DNA of 64,000 nt from Paludibacteraceae bacterium. Its GTDB lineage: Bacteria; Bacteroidota; Bacteroidia; Bacteroidales; Paludibacteraceae. A model generated the notes under the pieces. That model did not search any database. It saw only the letters and a program-made list of their open reading frames with translations, and was not told where the DNA came from. The stretch lies in NCBI GenBank assembly GCA_016285885.1, contig JAEERP010000001.1, forward strand, positions 620,001 to 684,000, given 5' to 3'. The translations under genes were made by a program, and so were the position numbers. This document shows positions 26,427-36,483 of the stretch, in pieces (within the stretch, counting starts at the first letter, position 1; each line of letters starts with the position of its first letter).

Positions 26427-27407
26427 TTACCAATACGTAACCGGGCAAGGATACTTCTCTATCTTCTTGATGATGTAAATTAGGGTCAGTTCGTGCGACC
26501 ATGAACCGTTCTTCTTGGACGACGTGAAGAGGTCATAGACGTAGAAGACTTGCAAACCCTTGTGGTGTGCGCCTGCCATCAGTCCGATCACATTGACGCC
26601 CGAGAGCGAATTCTTGTCGTTCACACCCACAATCAACGGTTCCCAAGCCACACCCACACCGGCGTTCAGCATCTGGAAATCGCCCTGTTTCTGGTAGGCT
26701 CCGTTGAGGAAGAGGTAGTTGCCGGAGAGGCTCTCCCTACCCCACAAACCGTTCTTGTACTGCAGGTCTTGCAGGTAATTGATATGCGCCACGTACTTCC
26801 GCTCCAACGTATTGTCCTTCAGTTCCATGAATCCGTTGCTAGGTTCCGAGATATGGTAGATGGCGGCGCCCAACGTCAGCTTGCTCTCTATGATGAAGGA
26901 GGCGCCCACGGAGACGTCGAAACAGTTGCGCACATCGTTGTCGAAGGACTCCAGCGTCTCGAACGACGGCCGGCGCGTGTTGCTGTCGTACTGGTCTCCA
27001 TACTTGATCTTATCGTACCCGAGCTTGTTCAGGAAGAGCGAGCCCTGCACACCCAAGCGCAACGACCACTCCTCGCGGAGCTTGATCGCATGGGCGTAGA
27101 CGAGCGAGAACTCGTTCACGTCATAGACACCGTTCGCCATGTTGTCGTACGAGTAGGCGAAGCCCACGGCGCATTTCTTTTGGTGAAAGCTCTCGTCGAA
27201 GGAGAAGCGTATGGTGTGGTATCGGTTGCCCAAGACCATCCACTGCTGCCTGTAGTTAAGTCCGAAGCGGATGTCCTTCGCATTACCCGCCGCTGACGGG
27301 TTGATGCTGAAAGGCGTCAAATTATGGTTCACCAAAGAGAAGTCCTGCGCGGAAACCATTCCGCCAAGACCCATCATCAATATTAAAATCAGTTTCTTCA
27401 TCATCAT
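26427..27407 (-). CDS. PorP/SprF family T9SS membrane protein, copy 1
   Basis: A 326-aa outer-membrane barrel with a signal peptide (ending GGMVSAQ) and family motifs: HNLTPFSINPSAAGN, NYRQQWMVLGN, FAYSYDNMANG, AHINYLQDLQYKNGLW and a C-terminal strand before PCPVTYW. In Flavobacterium, SprF is needed to secrete the adhesin SprB, and PorP/SprF proteins generally accompany cargo with type B sorting domains. It follows such a cargo by 18 bp. Beyond the first dozen residues it is identical in protein sequence to the second copy at 35486-36460. Confidence 0.92.
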   Translation of the reverse strand: MMMKKLILILMMGLGGMVSAQDFSLVNHNLTPFSINPSAAGNAKDIRFGLNYRQQWMVLGNRYHTIRFSFDESFHQKKCAVGFAYSYDNMANGVYDVNEFSLVYAHAIKLREEWSLRLGVQGSLFLNKLGYDKIKYGDQYDSNTRRPSFETLESFDNDVRNCFDVSVGASFIIESKLTLGAAIYHISEPSNGFMELKDNTLERKYVAHINYLQDLQYKNGLWGRESLSGNYLFLNGAYQKQGDFQMLNAGVGVAWEPLIVGVNDKNSLSGVNVIGLMAGAHHKGLQVFYVYDLFTSSKKNGSWSHELTLIYIIKKIEKYPCPVTYW

Positions 27408-27425
27408 TCAAACGTATATTAATTC

Positions 27426-30400
27426 TTATCTGATAAGAGAGACAAAACCTCGACGATCGCCCTCCCGGTTGACTCCCTTGTAGTTGCTCTTATATTTGCA
27501 ATACCATCCATAGACACCCATTGGGCAAGGCTCACCGTTAATGGTACCATCCCACTCTTCATGGAGGTTTTGACCTTCAAAGATAATCTCACCCAGCCTA
27601 TTGTAGATGATATACGAGAATTCATCCAAGTATTCGCCCCCATAGAATTTGAAGGAATCGTTTAGATCGTCACCGTTCGGGGTGAAACCCTCCGGCGCCC
27701 AGAAGTCGATCCATGTGAAGATTGACTGTTTGCCAGTATACTCACAACCATACTTGTCGACAGCCCTCACCCTCACAACGAAGGAATCCACCACATTCGG
27801 GTTGTAGAAATGCGAGATGTTTTCTCCCCGCTCCTCCAAGTTTCCGTCACCAGGTTCCCAATACCATTTACTTCCCGCAGGAGAGATACCGGAGAAATGC
27901 ACTCTAGAATCCCCCTCCTCGATAAAGGTTGGAGAGACCGTGAAAAGCAGTTCTTGCCTAGGCAATCTTTCGATATCGTATTCCGCACTGCTGGTACAAC
28001 CGTACTGATCCGTACCCTCCACCTTGAAGTGGGTATCCTCCGTTATATAAGCAACCAGATGTTCAGCATAACCGTTTCGAGCCACGCTCTCGTTCTCAGG
28101 CTCAGAGGTCCACTGATAGGAGACAGCGCCTGTAGCGTAGAGGTTGATGGTGTCCGCCTTATCTCGACAACCGGTTTGCGCTCCCTTGGTAATTGTGATT
28201 ATCGGAGCGGGACGAACCATCACATACATGCTGGCAGAAGTGGTACAACCCTCATCATTGGTTCCATAGACTGTATATTTGCCAGATTTATCCAAATTGT
28301 AAGTGATGGAGGAGGTTCTATCCCCCGTGCTCCATTCGTACATGGTCGCGCCCGAAACGAACAAAGTGAAAGGCGATCCCTGACACACAGCAGAGTCTCC
28401 CGTCAGGTAAAGCGTCGGAGGCGTGATGACCCCGACTGGAATATCCAGCGTAGACGGACAATTACTTACATTACTACCCGTCAGACGGATCTTCATATTA
28501 GTTGCAGGCCTAAACTGCAGGGATGAAGCTGTAACCTGCTTTTCCCCATCATCCCAAGTATAAGTGAGGGCACCTATACCTTGCAAGGTGATCGTATCGC
28601 CCAAACAAACGATGTTTTCGCCCTGATAAGAGATATCCGGTGGAGTTGTCATCGACACCACATGAGTAGCCGAATCGACACATCCAAATTTATTCTCCGC
28701 CGTCACAACAAACTTAGAATCCTCATTGATCTGAGGAATGACGGTTGTTCCGATAGCACCATTATTCCATGCGAAGGAGATGGCTTTTTCAGTTGGATTA
28801 TCATCGATGGCTACGATCTGTAACAATGAGCCTTTACAAGCCTGATGATCACCTTCCGTGCGGATGGATGGACGTGGATTGACCGATACAGGAACCGTTT
28901 CGGATGTAGGACAATCCTTGTCAGAATAGCCATAGACGGTGTAGGTAGTGGAAGACGAAGGTTGAACGACAATGGAATCCGTCGTCTGCCCGTTATTCCA
29001 CTTGTAATGATGGGCGCCATGAGCCCTCAAAATGGATACATCGCCAGGACATATGCTAGTGTTTCCGTCCACCCAGATGCTTGGGGTGAACCACAGATTC
29101 ACCGTTATTTCCGCATAGGCGCGGCAACCTTCCGTTTCGCCCTCCACCCAGTAGGTGGTATCCTGAGAAGGCTTTCTTGTGATGGTGCTGACGCCTGTGG
29201 TACCGTCATACCAGCGGATGGACGATGAATTATCACTCGTAACAGTGAGGGTTGTAGGCATTCCCTCGCAAATGATCGTGTCACCCTTCAGTTCGAGGGT
29301 CGGCGTCGGCTTCACCGTCACGGTGTGGCTCTTAGGCAAAGATGCGCAGCGACGCTCATCGACGGCACGGACCGTATAGGTTGTGGTCGATTCCGGTCTC
29401 TCCGTACGGTTCTGACCGCTGTGGATATCATCCCAAATATAGGTGATCTCACCTGTCGACTGCGTGGCATCCGCCGTGATGATAGCTTCTTCACCCCGAC
29501 AAACCTCCTTCGTACCAGTTACGGAAACTGTAGGTGTAGGGTTCACCTTGATGGTCTTGCTTTGTTTCATGGAGCAACCATTCTTGTACATGCCGACAAC
29601 CGTGTAGACCTCACCGTCATGTTCTGGACTGACCTTGATCTGCGGTGTGGTCTCGTTGGTACTCCAGCGGAATTGCATATCCTCGCTCGAAGTGATGGAA
29701 TAAGCCCTGGCGGTCAGCGTGACCGAATCGTGCAGACAAACCTCATTATCACCTATCACATCAAACATGGCGGCAGGCTTGACATTGATCCAAACACTAT
29801 CCTTGTAGACGCAATTATACTCATCATTCACCTCGACTAAATATTCTTGGGAGAACCTTATGCTATCCACTTGTATGGATTGGGTGGTCTCTCCCGTGTT
29901 CCACTTGATAGCGCTACCAGACGAAACGTTGAGAGCTGTCAATTTGAAGGATTCCTCGTAACAGACAGAATCATTCGCCACGTCGATGTTCAAATCAGGG
30001 AAATTCCGCACCGTGATTTTCTTCTGCTTGCTCATGGTGCACCCCATGTCCGTACGCATGGTAACAGTCACACTATATTCGCCCGGCTTCTTATATCGAA
30101 CCTCGGGATCCGTATGAGTCGAGGAGGTACCGTCATCGAAGTTCCAAGAGCAACTATTGACTTTATCGCCTTGCACCTCCGTCTTATTCGTGAATTTAAC
30201 CAATCCGCCACATTCATTGACACAATCAAAATCGACAACGACTCCAACCTCCTGCAATTCTGTGGACAAAACGATATCGGAGCAGTTGCTATTGTCGCTG
30301 GATAACCTACAAGAATAGACCACACCATTTTTTATCTGGTTTTGTTTTATAATAGCCCTTTTAGGGTTTTGCGGATCCTTCGTCACGGCCACATTGTCCG

Positions 30401-31346
30401 ATCTGAACCATTCGTACTTCTCAAATCCATCGGGAGCGACGATTTCCGCATCCTCCGAACCACAGTTCTTTACTTTTAGTTCCAGTTTTTTAGTTTCTGC
30501 CCAGAAATAGCCGTAGGAGCGGTGGTTACACGTTTCCATTGTTCCTGTCGTGGCATCATACCGCATGCAATCATGGTTCAAAAGAGTAATCGTCAACTCT
30601 TTTCCTATGTGCTGGGACAAATCAATATTTCCATACTTCCAAGGAGAATAGGCATATTGTTTTAGGGTTGTATAATTGTTATTAACCACAACCTTTGAAC
30701 TCGTACAGCTCAAGTTCGCACCCATATTTTTCACAAGTTGTATGTTGGAAGCGTTTTGATTGTCCCCCCTAATCGTGAAGTTTCCACAATCCAACAATTC
30801 TTCCGATCCTACCGCAGGATTACTTACCACCATACTAACTGAGAATGAAGGCAATTGTTCCCCCGTGTGATCTGCGTCCGGACAATGCATAACGGCGGCA
30901 TATCGAAAGGTTAATAGGGATGTGTTCTCTGTCACGACAAACCTGTAGACCAACTTCTCCGCCGCCGCGACACCAGCGGTTGTCCCCTCTGTCGCATCCG
31001 AGGAACCAATTCTAACAGGATGGATTCCATCGGGGTTGGTCGGCAAATCCCAACACGAGATGATAGGGTCCTGCGAGCTGTTAGGCAAGCCGGAAACAAC
31101 CTCTATTCGATCGCTATTGATTACAGGCGTCCAATTTCTATACTCGTAAGTGTTGCCGGTTCCATTCCTATAAAATTCCCCAGTATACTGCTCCCATCCC
31201 GACAAATCTCCAGTCTCAAAACCGAGATTCGGGGTATCGACATTCACCTCCTGAGAAAATATGTTCAATGCGTTGAACAATACCACGGCGAATATCACTC
31301 TCTTTATCACATTCATCCGAAAGATGTTATTATGATTGATGGACAT
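27426..31346 (-). CDS. Giant T9SS type B surface protein 1 (PKD/Ig-like repeats, SprB-like)
   Basis: A 1306-aa exported protein. After a signal segment (VIFAVVLFNALNIFSQ), an N-terminal jelly-roll-like domain (PNLGFETGDLSGWEQYTG) reaches about residue 300. Then comes a PKD domain (SWNFDDGTS) near 400, nine Ig-like units of about 80 residues marked by V-C-x-G/D and a central WNNG or WSTG, a second PKD-like segment (WYWEPGDG), and the type B sorting domain FWAPEGFTPNGDDLND...YNRLGEIIFEG...WDGTINGEPCPMGVY. Type B cargo is secreted by T9SS to the surface with a PorP/SprF partner, whose gene follows directly. I infer an adhesin or motility filament. Confidence 0.88.
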   Translation of the reverse strand: MSINHNNIFRMNVIKRVIFAVVLFNALNIFSQEVNVDTPNLGFETGDLSGWEQYTGEFYRNGTGNTYEYRNWTPVINSDRIEVVSGLPNSSQDPIISCWDLPTNPDGIHPVRIGSSDATEGTTAGVAAAEKLVYRFVVTENTSLLTFRYAAVMHCPDADHTGEQLPSFSVSMVVSNPAVGSEELLDCGNFTIRGDNQNASNIQLVKNMGANLSCTSSKVVVNNNYTTLKQYAYSPWKYGNIDLSQHIGKELTITLLNHDCMRYDATTGTMETCNHRSYGYFWAETKKLELKVKNCGSEDAEIVAPDGFEKYEWFRSDNVAVTKDPQNPKRAIIKQNQIKNGVVYSCRLSSDNSNCSDIVLSTELQEVGVVVDFDCVNECGGLVKFTNKTEVQGDKVNSCSWNFDDGTSSTHTDPEVRYKKPGEYSVTVTMRTDMGCTMSKQKKITVRNFPDLNIDVANDSVCYEESFKLTALNVSSGSAIKWNTGETTQSIQVDSIRFSQEYLVEVNDEYNCVYKDSVWINVKPAAMFDVIGDNEVCLHDSVTLTARAYSITSSEDMQFRWSTNETTPQIKVSPEHDGEVYTVVGMYKNGCSMKQSKTIKVNPTPTVSVTGTKEVCRGEEAIITADATQSTGEITYIWDDIHSGQNRTERPESTTTYTVRAVDERRCASLPKSHTVTVKPTPTLELKGDTIICEGMPTTLTVTSDNSSSIRWYDGTTGVSTITRKPSQDTTYWVEGETEGCRAYAEITVNLWFTPSIWVDGNTSICPGDVSILRAHGAHHYKWNNGQTTDSIVVQPSSSTTYTVYGYSDKDCPTSETVPVSVNPRPSIRTEGDHQACKGSLLQIVAIDDNPTEKAISFAWNNGAIGTTVIPQINEDSKFVVTAENKFGCVDSATHVVSMTTPPDISYQGENIVCLGDTITLQGIGALTYTWDDGEKQVTASSLQFRPATNMKIRLTGSNVSNCPSTLDIPVGVITPPTLYLTGDSAVCQGSPFTLFVSGATMYEWSTGDRTSSITYNLDKSGKYTVYGTNDEGCTTSASMYVMVRPAPIITITKGAQTGCRDKADTINLYATGAVSYQWTSEPENESVARNGYAEHLVAYITEDTHFKVEGTDQYGCTSSAEYDIERLPRQELLFTVSPTFIEEGDSRVHFSGISPAGSKWYWEPGDGNLEERGENISHFYNPNVVDSFVVRVRAVDKYGCEYTGKQSIFTWIDFWAPEGFTPNGDDLNDSFKFYGGEYLDEFSYIIYNRLGEIIFEGQNLHEEWDGTINGEPCPMGVYGWYCKYKSNYKGVNREGDRRGFVSLIR

Positions 31347-31365
31347 GTTCTTAATTTTAAATTAC

Positions 31366-34300
31366 TTACCTAATTAGGGATACGAAACCTCGGCGGTCAC
31401 CCTCTTTACTGATTCCCATGTAGTTACTTTTGTATTTACAGTACCACCCGTAAACACCCCATGGACATGGTTCACCGTTAAATGTACCATCCCACTCGTC
31501 ATGGATACTTTTACCTTCAAAGACAATCTCCCCTAGCCTATTGTAGATGATGTACGTGAACTTATCCATGTATTCACCACCATAGAACTTGAAGTTGTCA
31601 TTCAGATCATCATTGTTAGGGGTGAATCCCTCCGGCGCCCAGAAGTCGAGCCACGTGAAGATTGATTGCTTACCGAAATACACACAACCGAACTTATCGA
31701 CAGCCCTCACATTCACGACGAAGGAATCAGCCGCATTTGGATTGTAAAAGTGGGATGTGCTATTGCCTTCAAACACCTTTCCACCATCGCCTGGTTCCCA
31801 ATACCACTTACTTTCCAAAGGTGAAATACCTGAGAATCGCACGTTTGAACTACCTTCTTCAATGAATGTCGGATAGACCGCAAAACGCAAATCCTGTCTT
31901 GGCAACAACTCAATGTCACGCTCCGCATAGCCCTTACATCCATAAATGTCCGTGCCCTCCACTTTGAAATGGGTGGATTCCGATATAATCGCCACAAGAT
32001 AACTTGAATCCTCACTTAGGGAGACACTCACGTTTTCGGGCTCGCTGGTCCATTGATAGGTATCCGCACCCTTCGCATAGAGGCTGACGGTGTCCGGTCT
32101 GTCTTGACATCCATTCTGATTACCCTTGGCAATCGTAACGTTAAGTGCAGGGCGAACCTTCACGAACCACTTGGCGATGGAGGTACAACCCTCTTCATTG
32201 GTGCCGTAGACCGTATATTCGCCAGACGACCTCAAATTATAGGTGATGGAGGAGGTCTCATCCCCCGTGTTCCACTTGTAGGTATCGGCACCCGAAGCGG
32301 TGATGGTGAATGGTGTTCCTAAACATACGGCTGTATCACCTGTCAGTTCGAGCACCGGAGAGTCAATGACCTCAATTGGGATATCCATGGATGACGGGCA
32401 ATTGCTTACGTTGCTACCCGTCAAATGAATTGTCATATTACCCGTAGGCTTGATGTTCAGGGAAGGTCCCGTAACCGTCTTTACCCCATCATCCCACGTG
32501 TAGATGAGCGCGCCCACACCCTGTAAGGTGATGTTTTCACCCAGACACACAACCGTTTTTCCTTGGTAGGAAAGATCCGGTGGTGTGGTCAGACCCACTT
32601 CATGAACCGCCGTGGAGGAGCACCCAAATTTGTTTGTGGCCGTCACGGTGAAGGTGGACGCCTCATTGATTTGCGGTGTGATGGTCGTGCCAGTGCTACC
32701 ATTATCCCACGAGAAGTCGTTGGCTTTATCGCTGAGATTAGCGTCTGTAGCCACTATATTCACTGATGAGCCCAAGCAGGCCTGATGCTCGCCCTCCGTA
32801 TAGAGCAAAGGACGAGGATTGACCGTGATAGGAACCGTCGTGGAGGTGAAGCAATCCTTGTCGGAGTAGCCATAGATCATGTAGGTGGTGGAGGTGGTCG
32901 GATGGATGACGATGGATTCTCCCACCTCTCCATTTCCCCACTTGTAGTGGTCGGCACCGCTCACCGTCAATGTGGTGGAGTCGCCAGGGCAAACAGATGT
33001 GATTCCACTCACAGAGATGCTTGGCGTAGGCCATACCTTCACGGAGATCTCCGCATGGGCAGGACAACCATTCGATTCGCCATCTACCCAATAGGTGGTG
33101 TCCTGCGTCGGTTTCCTGGTGATGGTATTGCTTCCCGTAGTTCCATCATACCATCGGATGGTAGAGGAACTAACGCCTGAGGCGAAGAGCTTCGTCGTCA
33201 TGCCCTCGCAAAGCACCGAATCGCCCACCAAGTTGATGACCGGCATCGGTTTCACCTTTACGGTGTGCCTCTTCGGCAAGGATACGCACTGCGTCTGGTT
33301 GTCGATGGCGCGCACCGTGTATATCGTTGTGGAATCCGGACGTTCCTGTCGGTTGGGTTGGTCATAATTGTCGTTCCACTCATAACGGACATCATCTGTG
33401 GATTGGGCTTCAATAATGGCCTCCTCGCCATGACAAACTTCCCTCGTTCCTATGAGCGTGACGGTCGGTATAGGATTCACCTTGACGCTTACGCTCTTCA
33501 ACAACGGACAACCGTTTTTATATCTGCCGACAACAGAATAGACCATTCCATCGTACAAAGGTCGGGTCTTGATTTGTGCGGTGGAATCGTTGGTATTCCA
33601 TATAAACAACATCTCTTCGTTGGAATTGGTTGAGGTCGGACGGGCAGTCAATGTGACCGTATCGTTCAAACAAACCTCCTCATCGCCTATAATGTCGAAT
33701 TCGGCGGTCGGTTTGACGTTGATCCAGATACTATCCTTGTAACTACAGTAATACTCGTCATCCACATCCACCACGAAGAGTTGGGAGGTCTTCAGACTAT
33801 CCACACGTATGGTTTGGGTGGTCTGCCCCGTGTTCCACTTGAACTTACTGCCGACCGAAGTGTTGAGTGCCGACAACGTGATAGACTCTCCATAGCAGAC
33901 GGAATCCAATGCACTGATGGAGAGACTTGGGAAATAGCGCACAGTGATGTTTTTTGTCTTTGCCTTTGAACAACCCATCTCCGTATTCACGGTCACGGTT
34001 ACATCATAGTTGCCCGGTTTCATGAAATGGGCGTCTGGATTAGGCTGGTCTGATGCGTTACCATCTCCGAAATCCCACGTGTATTTGACGATACTGTCAC
34101 CTTCAGACTTTGTCTTATTGGTGAAATAGACCAATCCAGCGCAGTCATTTTCGTAGTCGAAGTCAATATCGACACCCACCTCCTGCAATTCTGTGGAAAG
34201 CGTGATGTCGGAACAACTGTTGGTACCACTGGAAAGTTTACAGGAATATAACACTCCGTTTTTGATTTGATCTTGGCGTATGATCGCGCGACTAGGCTGC

Positions 34301-35289
34301 TGCGGATCCACCTCTACAGCCACATTATCGGACCTAAACCATTCATAGTTGTCAAAGCCCTCTGGTGCGACAATTTCAGCATCTTCCAATCCACAGTTCT
34401 TTACTTTTAAGGCTAATTTTCTCGTCTCTGCCCAAAAATATCCATAGGCACGGTGTGTACCTGGTCCCACCGTACCGTTCATCGAATTATAACGGAGACA
34501 ATCATGTGATATTATAGTGATAGTCAGCTCCTTACCAATATGCTTAGACAAATCGAAGTTTCCGTATGTCCATGGCACATACGCATATTGCGTCAGAGTG
34601 CCTTGCGCAGCTCTCGAATTGGGACAATTCCTATTGGGTTTATCGTTGACCAACTGTAGATTAAAGGAACTTCTACTATCTCCATTGATTGTTATATCAC
34701 CACAAAGAGGTTTACTCTTCATTCCCGTCTGTGGATCCTCCAATTCCACGTTAATTATGAATGAAGGCAATTGTTCACCAGAATGTTCCGAGCGTTGACT
34801 TCCCTGCGCCACCAAGTCAGGACAGTGTAAAACGGCAGCGAATCGATAGGTTAACAAAGTGGTGTTCTCCGTCACAGTGAACTTATAGACCAACCTCTCC
34901 GCAGCGGCTCTTCTAGTATTCGTGCCTTCCGTATCCCCAGTAGAGCCCACCCTGACAGTACGAATACGATCAGGATTGGTTGTAAGATCCCAACACGCAA
35001 TGACAGGATCCTGCGTTCTATTGGCATCATAACGGAGAACTTGTATTCTTGGAGTATTCCTAACAAGAGTCCAATCGGAATATTTGTACGAGCTATCCGT
35101 CACATCCAAAAAAAAGCCTCCCGTATACTGCTCCCATCCCGTCAAATCTCCTTCCTCGAAACTGAGATTTGGCGTGTCTATGTTCGTATCCTGAGAGAAC
35201 AAATCTACAACATTGAATAACAACACAATGAGTATCAATCTCTTAACCACATACGTCTGGATGTTTCCATTCTTTCGATTTAAGGACAT
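31366..35289 (-). CDS. Giant T9SS type B surface protein 2 (paralogue)
   Basis: The product is 1307 aa from MSLNRKNGN, matching the starts of its two paralogues; an earlier in-frame ATG at 35349 adds 20 residues of no family likeness. Domain order is the same as in protein 1: signal segment, jelly-roll-like N-terminus (with an SEHSGEQLPSF loop), Ig-like unit, PKD (WDFGDG), nine Ig-like units, PKD-like WYWEPGDG and type B sorting domain ending GDRRGFVSLIR. Middle repeats are clearly diverged from protein 1 whereas the last 90 residues are nearly the same. Only 19 bp separate it from gene 1, so PKD2-PKD1-PorP1 form an operon. Confidence 0.88.
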   Translation of the reverse strand: MSLNRKNGNIQTYVVKRLILIVLLFNVVDLFSQDTNIDTPNLSFEEGDLTGWEQYTGGFFLDVTDSSYKYSDWTLVRNTPRIQVLRYDANRTQDPVIACWDLTTNPDRIRTVRVGSTGDTEGTNTRRAAAERLVYKFTVTENTTLLTYRFAAVLHCPDLVAQGSQRSEHSGEQLPSFIINVELEDPQTGMKSKPLCGDITINGDSRSSFNLQLVNDKPNRNCPNSRAAQGTLTQYAYVPWTYGNFDLSKHIGKELTITIISHDCLRYNSMNGTVGPGTHRAYGYFWAETRKLALKVKNCGLEDAEIVAPEGFDNYEWFRSDNVAVEVDPQQPSRAIIRQDQIKNGVLYSCKLSSGTNSCSDITLSTELQEVGVDIDFDYENDCAGLVYFTNKTKSEGDSIVKYTWDFGDGNASDQPNPDAHFMKPGNYDVTVTVNTEMGCSKAKTKNITVRYFPSLSISALDSVCYGESITLSALNTSVGSKFKWNTGQTTQTIRVDSLKTSQLFVVDVDDEYYCSYKDSIWINVKPTAEFDIIGDEEVCLNDTVTLTARPTSTNSNEEMLFIWNTNDSTAQIKTRPLYDGMVYSVVGRYKNGCPLLKSVSVKVNPIPTVTLIGTREVCHGEEAIIEAQSTDDVRYEWNDNYDQPNRQERPDSTTIYTVRAIDNQTQCVSLPKRHTVKVKPMPVINLVGDSVLCEGMTTKLFASGVSSSTIRWYDGTTGSNTITRKPTQDTTYWVDGESNGCPAHAEISVKVWPTPSISVSGITSVCPGDSTTLTVSGADHYKWGNGEVGESIVIHPTTSTTYMIYGYSDKDCFTSTTVPITVNPRPLLYTEGEHQACLGSSVNIVATDANLSDKANDFSWDNGSTGTTITPQINEASTFTVTATNKFGCSSTAVHEVGLTTPPDLSYQGKTVVCLGENITLQGVGALIYTWDDGVKTVTGPSLNIKPTGNMTIHLTGSNVSNCPSSMDIPIEVIDSPVLELTGDTAVCLGTPFTITASGADTYKWNTGDETSSITYNLRSSGEYTVYGTNEEGCTSIAKWFVKVRPALNVTIAKGNQNGCQDRPDTVSLYAKGADTYQWTSEPENVSVSLSEDSSYLVAIISESTHFKVEGTDIYGCKGYAERDIELLPRQDLRFAVYPTFIEEGSSNVRFSGISPLESKWYWEPGDGGKVFEGNSTSHFYNPNAADSFVVNVRAVDKFGCVYFGKQSIFTWLDFWAPEGFTPNNDDLNDNFKFYGGEYMDKFTYIIYNRLGEIVFEGKSIHDEWDGTFNGEPCPWGVYGWYCKYKSNYMGISKEGDRRGFVSLIR

Positions 35290-35364
35290 ATCTAATACTT
35301 TTAAATATACTTCTTCCCATCCGTCTAAGGAACTGCTATGAAAAGACAATCAATTAAAGATTCC

Positions 35365-35393
35365 CAAAGATATATAAAAAAATGTAAATACAA
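35365..35393 (-). promoter_or_regulatory. Promoter of the PKD2-PKD1-PorP1 operon
   Basis: On the minus strand TTG, 18 bp, then TATCTTTG, about 75 bp before the PKD2 ATG and just after the terminator of the preceding operon. Confidence 0.55.
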
Positions 35394-35417
35394 TCCACCA
35401 AAATGCAAACAAAACTT

Positions 35418-35453
35418 AAAAGTGGATATACCTACAGAGGCATACCCACTTTT
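35418..35453 (-). terminator. Terminator of the PKD3-PorP2 operon
   Basis: On the minus strand AAAAGTGGGTATGCC pairs with GGTATATCCACTTTT through two G-U pairs, showing it is made for minus-strand RNA. Confidence 0.75.
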
Positions 35454-35485
35454 CACTGTAGATGATTGAGAATTATGAAGTTTCT

Positions 35486-36460
35486 TTACCAATACGTAAC
35501 CGGACAAGGATACTTCTCTATCTTCTTGATGATGTAGATAAGAGTCAGCTCGTGCGACCAGGAACCGTTCTTCTTGGATGACGTGAAGAGGTCATAGACG
35601 TAGAAGACTTGCAAACCCTTGTGGTGAGCGCCAGCCATCAGTCCGATCACATTGACGCCCGAGAGCGAATTCTTGTCGTTCACACCCACAATCAACGGCT
35701 CCCAAGCCACACCCACACCGGCGTTCAGCATCTGGAAATCGCCCTGTTTCTGGTAAGCTCCGTTGAGGAAGAGGTAGTTGCCGGAGAGGCTCTCCCTACC
35801 CCACAAACCGTTCTTGTACTGCAGGTCTTGCAGGTAATTGATATGCGCCACGTACTTCCGCTCCAACGTATTGTCCTTCAGTTCCATGAATCCGTTGCTA
35901 GGTTCCGAGATATGGTAGATGGCGGCGCCCAACGTCAGCTTGCTCTCTATGATGAAGGAGGCGCCCACGGAGACGTCGAAACAGTTGCGCACATCGTTGT
36001 CGAAGGACTCCAGCGTCTCGAACGACGGCCGGCGCGTGTTGCTGTCGTACTGGTCTCCATACTTGATCTTATCGTACCCGAGCTTGTTCAGGAAGAGCGA
36101 GCCCTGCACACCCAAGCGCAACGACCACTCCTCGCGGAGCTTGATCGCATGGGCGTAGACGAGCGAGAACTCGTTCACGTCATAGACACCGTTCGCCATG
36201 TTGTCGTACGAGTAGGCGAAGCCCACGGCGCATTTCTTTTGGTGAAAGCTCTCGTCGAAGGAGAAGCGTATGGTGTGGTATCGGTTGCCCAAGACCATCC
36301 ACTGCTGCCTGTAGTTAAGTCCGAAGCGGATGTCCTTCGCATTACCCGCCGCTGACGGGTTGATGCTGAAAGGCGTCAGGTTATGGTTCACCAAAGAGAA
36401 GTCCTGCGCGGAAACCATTCCGCCAAGACCCATCATCAATATTAAAAAAAACTTTTTCAT
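35486..36460 (-). CDS. PorP/SprF family T9SS membrane protein, copy 2
   Basis: A 324-aa protein identical to copy 1 at 26427-27407 except in the first few residues (MKKFFLILMMG here, MMMKKLILILMMG there). At DNA level about 620 bp (35756-36378) match the other copy perfectly; eleven synonymous differences cluster in the last 270 bp of the gene. Function is as for copy 1: partner for secretion of type B cargo. It follows PKD3 by 23 bp and is closed by its own terminator. Confidence 0.92.
   Translation of the reverse strand: MKKFFLILMMGLGGMVSAQDFSLVNHNLTPFSINPSAAGNAKDIRFGLNYRQQWMVLGNRYHTIRFSFDESFHQKKCAVGFAYSYDNMANGVYDVNEFSLVYAHAIKLREEWSLRLGVQGSLFLNKLGYDKIKYGDQYDSNTRRPSFETLESFDNDVRNCFDVSVGASFIIESKLTLGAAIYHISEPSNGFMELKDNTLERKYVAHINYLQDLQYKNGLWGRESLSGNYLFLNGAYQKQGDFQMLNAGVGVAWEPLIVGVNDKNSLSGVNVIGLMAGAHHKGLQVFYVYDLFTSSKKNGSWSHELTLIYIIKKIEKYPCPVTYW
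35756..36378. repeat. About 620-bp perfect duplicate shared with 26697-27318
   Basis: Line-by-line comparison shows no base difference between the two PorP genes over this tract, while flanking parts of the same genes and the neighbouring cargo genes differ. Confidence 0.85.
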
Positions 36461-36483
36461 TTCAATCCATTCGAATAGTTTGT

